Source: Ruegeria lacuscaerulensis ITI-1157 (GTDB lineage Bacteria > Pseudomonadota > Alphaproteobacteria > Rhodobacterales > Rhodobacteraceae). From it: 37,500 nt of DNA. Shown here piece after piece: positions 33,053-37,500 of this stretch. The DNA is taken from positions 850,539 through 888,038 of the forward strand of contig GG704596.1 of NCBI GenBank assembly GCA_000161775.1. Reading direction: 5' to 3'. Numbering within the stretch: the first letter of the stretch is position 1; the number at the start of each line of letters is the position of its first letter. A program made the position numbers and the translations under genes. A model generated the notes under the pieces. That model ran no database searches. It saw only the letters and a program-made list of their open reading frames with translations, and was not told where the DNA came from.

Positions 33053-33256
33053 ATGCAGGAGCATTTGCGGGCTGGACCCGCCACAGGAGAGGTTTGCCCG
33101 ACGCTGGCCGAAGATTTGCTGCGAGGCGCGGGTGCCATCGCGATCTTCGTCTTCGGCGACGCGAAGGAACGGCGGAAGGTCTACTACTACGCCAGTGAGG
33201 CCAAGGTGCGGATGCCCACGTTCCGCATGTGCTTGTTGTCGGACTTCTCCGAATAA
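33053..33256 (+). CDS. Truncated HTH (excisionase-like) protein
   Basis: A 67-aa open frame with a strong CGGAGGA site 6 bases before its ATG, 26 bases after the MerR-like gene. LAEDLLRGAGAIAIFVFGD and KVYYYASEAKVRMPTFRM resemble the first part of small HTH/excisionase proteins. The expected continuation of the second helix and wing after MPTFRM is missing and is replaced by CLLSDFSE. The change occurs at about 33228, where the convergent gene also overlaps, so a recombination junction probably cut the gene. Confidence 0.6.
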   Translation: MQEHLRAGPATGEVCPTLAEDLLRGAGAIAIFVFGDAKERRKVYYYASEAKVRMPTFRMCLLSDFSE

Positions 33257-34545
33257 CCATGTCGGGCGAGGAGGGAAGTCAGCTCACTGGCAACCCTCTT
33301 GCGGTCTTTCGTCGCTCGCTCAAGATCCTTCGAAAGTTCGGCAAGCGCGGGCGATGCGGGTAGGCGTTCGACAATACGTTGAAGGATTGCTTTTGATCTG
33401 GCATCAAGACCGATCTGTTCCGCGACAGACAGGGTCGTTTTCGCCGCAAACCGAAGTCTGTCCGATATCTCGCCGGAATAAATCTCCGGACCGACCCTTT
33501 TGACGAGATTGTCAGTGGAAAACTCGGCTTCATCCGTACCGACGCTCGTAGCCGAACTTACGCTTAGCTGCTGCTCAAGCTCGCGGATTCTGTCCTGCAG
33601 GTTGTCAACCTGCTCCTGATGCAGCTGGTTCCATTCTGCCTCGGTCAGGCTATCCTTCTCACGCTCCCGCTGAACACGGAGAGCCTGCTCCTGGAGCTCG
33701 GTCCAGTCCCACCCGAAGGCTGGCATCTGACTCCGCAAGCTCGACGCCGCTGCCACAATCGCGGCAGCCAGTTCTTTGCCGTCTTCGATCTGCCACCCGA
33801 GATAGTATCGCCTGACGATACCCTGTCCCGGCACCGACAACCCAACCGTGCCGCCGTAGGCGTTCGCAGCCCCAGTCTCATCACGAAGTTCAAACGAGAA
33901 AGCTCGGTCCGGCTCAACAACGACATGGGCGATCCCGCCACGGTCGTAGGCCAGTTTTTCAATCTCCTGCCGGCTGAACAGCCAGGAAGATACCCCGGTC
34001 GCAGACACATAGACGGTTGGAAGCCACTTTGCCGCTTCGCCGAGGGTCACGGACTTTGCTGATGCGAGGCCCGCATCGTTGTTTTCGATCCACACAGGCC
34101 GGTCAGTGACATTGAACTGTTGGTCCCTGCCTCCCCAACCGTTCTTTAAGAGCGCTTTGATCAGGTACGGCTTCCTGGGTATGTCCAATCGTGCGCCCGG
34201 CGTTGCAGCGATGCACTGGGTGCGAAGGCGAACGAGGTCTTGCCCACCTTCTGCGGCGTCACGTTTCAGGACGCACTCCGTTCGCCACACTCGTCCGAAA
34301 TCATCAGGAAGATCATGTCGAATACCGATGGCAGTCCAGCCATCATCGGTCCGCAATTCCCGCATGCGGAGTTCTTCGCCGGTATTCGAACGAACGTGCA
34401 CATTGGCTCCGTCAAGCTCTGCCTCAGAGTCCTTCGAAAGAACCGTCTGATGCTGCATGCCACGGATCCAGGCAACCACTTCTGCCACGAAGGCAGCCCG
34501 GTTGTCGCTGGAGATTACAGGGAACTCGGTCGAGAATGGAAGCAT
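33187..34545 (-). CDS. Unknown island protein with coiled coil
   Basis: A 452-aa protein (from the ATG at 34545) that I do not recognise. Notable segments are FVAEVVAWIRGM near the N-terminus, a central region PTVYVSATGVSSWLF followed by GIAHVVVEPDRAFSFEL, and AYGGTVGLSVPGQG. A predicted coiled coil covers roughly residues 290-345 (WNQLHQEQVDNLQDRIRELE). The start is uncertain; no good ribosome-binding site is visible and the frame stays open to 34797. Its last dozen residues (MRNVGIRTLASLA) lie antisense to the truncated HTH gene and may be a junction artefact. Its place at the tRNA end of the island suggests cargo, possibly defence-related, but nothing in the sequence proves that. Confidence 0.6.
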   Translation of the reverse strand: MLPFSTEFPVISSDNRAAFVAEVVAWIRGMQHQTVLSKDSEAELDGANVHVRSNTGEELRMRELRTDDGWTAIGIRHDLPDDFGRVWRTECVLKRDAAEGGQDLVRLRTQCIAATPGARLDIPRKPYLIKALLKNGWGGRDQQFNVTDRPVWIENNDAGLASAKSVTLGEAAKWLPTVYVSATGVSSWLFSRQEIEKLAYDRGGIAHVVVEPDRAFSFELRDETGAANAYGGTVGLSVPGQGIVRRYYLGWQIEDGKELAAAIVAAASSLRSQMPAFGWDWTELQEQALRVQREREKDSLTEAEWNQLHQEQVDNLQDRIRELEQQLSVSSATSVGTDEAEFSTDNLVKRVGPEIYSGEISDRLRFAAKTTLSVAEQIGLDARSKAILQRIVERLPASPALAELSKDLERATKDRKRVASELTSLLARHGYSEKSDNKHMRNVGIRTLASLA

Positions 34546-34803
34546 ATGGGAAAAATCGAGAATCTGCGGCCGGCGGCCAACCCAGAAAGGCAGCAATTGG
34601 CCAAGAGGGTACGCGCCGCCAGCCGGGAACACCCTACGAACATCGCCCCTGTCCCGTGTCGCATCCGTGTTGCAAGGAGGAATCGGGGCTGGTCGTAAGC
34701 CTTTGGACTCTTTGGGGAGTGTTCGGGGTGGCTCTGCAACACGGAAAGGGCGCGTGGTTCGCGCCGTGTTTCGACCTAAGCCCTTGATATATTGCATGAA
34801 AGT

Positions 34804-34881
<78 letters not shown>

Positions 34882-34993
34882 CCGATTGTTTGTCTTGGCC
34901 GCTTGTTGGCTTGGACTTTTTTTGGCCTTTTGTTTTGGGAGGCCATTTTTGTTTGTTTTTTGATCGTTGAGAGAGAATGGGGGATTTTTCTAG

Positions 34994-35109
34994 GTTTGGC
35001 GGTGACCTACTCTCCCGGGGCTTGAGCCCAAGTACCATTGGCGCTGCAGCACTTAACTTCCGGGTTCGGGATGGGACCGGGTGTTTTGCTTGCGCTATGA
35101 CCACCAAAC
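34994..35109 (-). rRNA. 5S ribosomal RNA
   Basis: About 116 nt, read on the minus strand from GTTTGGTGGTCATAGC through CCCGAACCCGGAAGTTAAG to GTAGGTCACCGCCAAAC, with matching 5' and 3' ends. It lies between 23S and tRNA-fMet. The 112-base gap to the tRNA is T-rich on the plus strand and has a small stem (TGGCCT/AGGCCA, 34923-34945), probably a processing site. Confidence 0.95.
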
Positions 35110-35122
35110 CGAGGAAAATCCC

Positions 35123-35155
35123 CGTCGCTGTTTTTTGCTTTGCAAAAAGGCGACG
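35123..35155 (-). repeat. Hairpin in the 23S-5S spacer (copy 1)
   Basis: CGTCGC pairs with GCGACG, and inside it TTTTTGC pairs with GCAAAAA around TTT. It shares sequence with the hairpin at 35212 and is probably a processing stem or a spacer repeat. Confidence 0.45.
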
Positions 35156-35211
35156 CGCGTTGCCGCACGGTTGTTATGTCACCCCTTGCGGGGTTTCACA
35201 TCAATCAACAC

Positions 35212-35239
35212 CGTCGCTATTTGCGTAGCAAAAGCGACG
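35212..35239 (-). repeat. Hairpin in the 23S-5S spacer (copy 2)
   Basis: CGTCGCT pairs with AGCGACG, and inside it TTTGC pairs with GCAAA around GTA. It has the same outer and inner motifs as copy 1, about 60 bases away. The rest of the 226-base spacer shows nothing coding. Confidence 0.45.
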
Positions 35240-35335
35240 TAATTGTCCAACTCAAGGTCTGTGTATGCTTTTGGTCTTGTTTGATCGCCTACCGCTTCGC
35301 TACTTGAGGCGGTGAGCTTTGTCTTTCTGTTACTG

Positions 35336-37500
<2,165 letters not shown>

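Noticed and set aside
34191..34787. Plus-strand open frames over the unknown island gene
   Set aside because: They are antisense to the longer minus-strand frame and lack family features.
34546..34797. N-terminal extension of the unknown island protein
   Set aside because: The frame stays open to 34797, next to the tRNA, but this part is rich in Arg and Pro without a start signal. The ATG at 34545 is preferred though not certain.

Overview
The window looks like a chromosomal segment of an alphaproteobacterium of the family Rhodobacteraceae (Roseobacter-type). The evidence is high GC with strong coding bias, an rRNA operon ending 23S-5S-tRNA-fMet, sugar ABC operons typical of that group, and a core-2/I-branching glycosyltransferase with the C-terminal extension I associate with it. 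The family is inferred from content, not from a phylogeny.

Layout. 1-2.5 kb: a carbohydrate-type sulfotransferase and a GT14-type glycosyltransferase, divergent, probably for surface polysaccharide. 2.6-5.2 kb: a two-gene lysine (saccharopine pathway) operon, saccharopine dehydrogenase then aminoadipate-semialdehyde dehydrogenase, with a perfect palindrome upstream. 5.4-21.9 kb: a large inositol locus. It holds a LacI-type regulator, two Gfo/Idh/MocA dehydrogenases, iolC - iolB-like - class II aldolase (iolJ-type) on the plus strand, and on the minus strand iolG, a periplasmic-binding-protein ABC transporter, iolD, iolE, a phytanoyl-CoA-dioxygenase-family protein, iolB, an SDR and a VOC protein. 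Five copies of a 16-bp operator, consensus TTGCAACCGGTTGCAA, sit in front of the LacI gene and of each transcription unit, so the locus reads as one LacI regulon. No iolA is present in the window.

21.9-27.0 kb: an frcBCAK-type fructose/ribose/mannose ABC operon with a divergent ROK repressor. 27.0-29.8 kb: a decayed IS21-type istA remnant, then an RTX calcium-binding secreted protein. 30.36-34.85 kb: a small genomic island in the 3' half of tRNA-fMet. It has a tyrosine integrase, a possible uracil-DNA-glycosylase-like protein, a MerR/excisionase-like regulator, a truncated HTH gene and an unknown 452-aa protein. The old tRNA 3' end and what looks like the old rRNA-operon terminator remain stranded at its far side. 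34.8-37.5 kb: tRNA-fMet, 5S and the 3' part of 23S rRNA, all on the minus strand.

The most notable observations are: a dense cluster of single-base frameshifts at the iolC/iolB junction (about 9815-9998), nearly all of them homopolymer contractions; the one-regulator, five-operator inositol regulon that includes an unexplained 2-oxoglutarate dioxygenase; and the tRNA-fMet island, whose two attachment copies differ by compensatory T-stem changes and which contains an internal junction that appears to cut two convergent genes.
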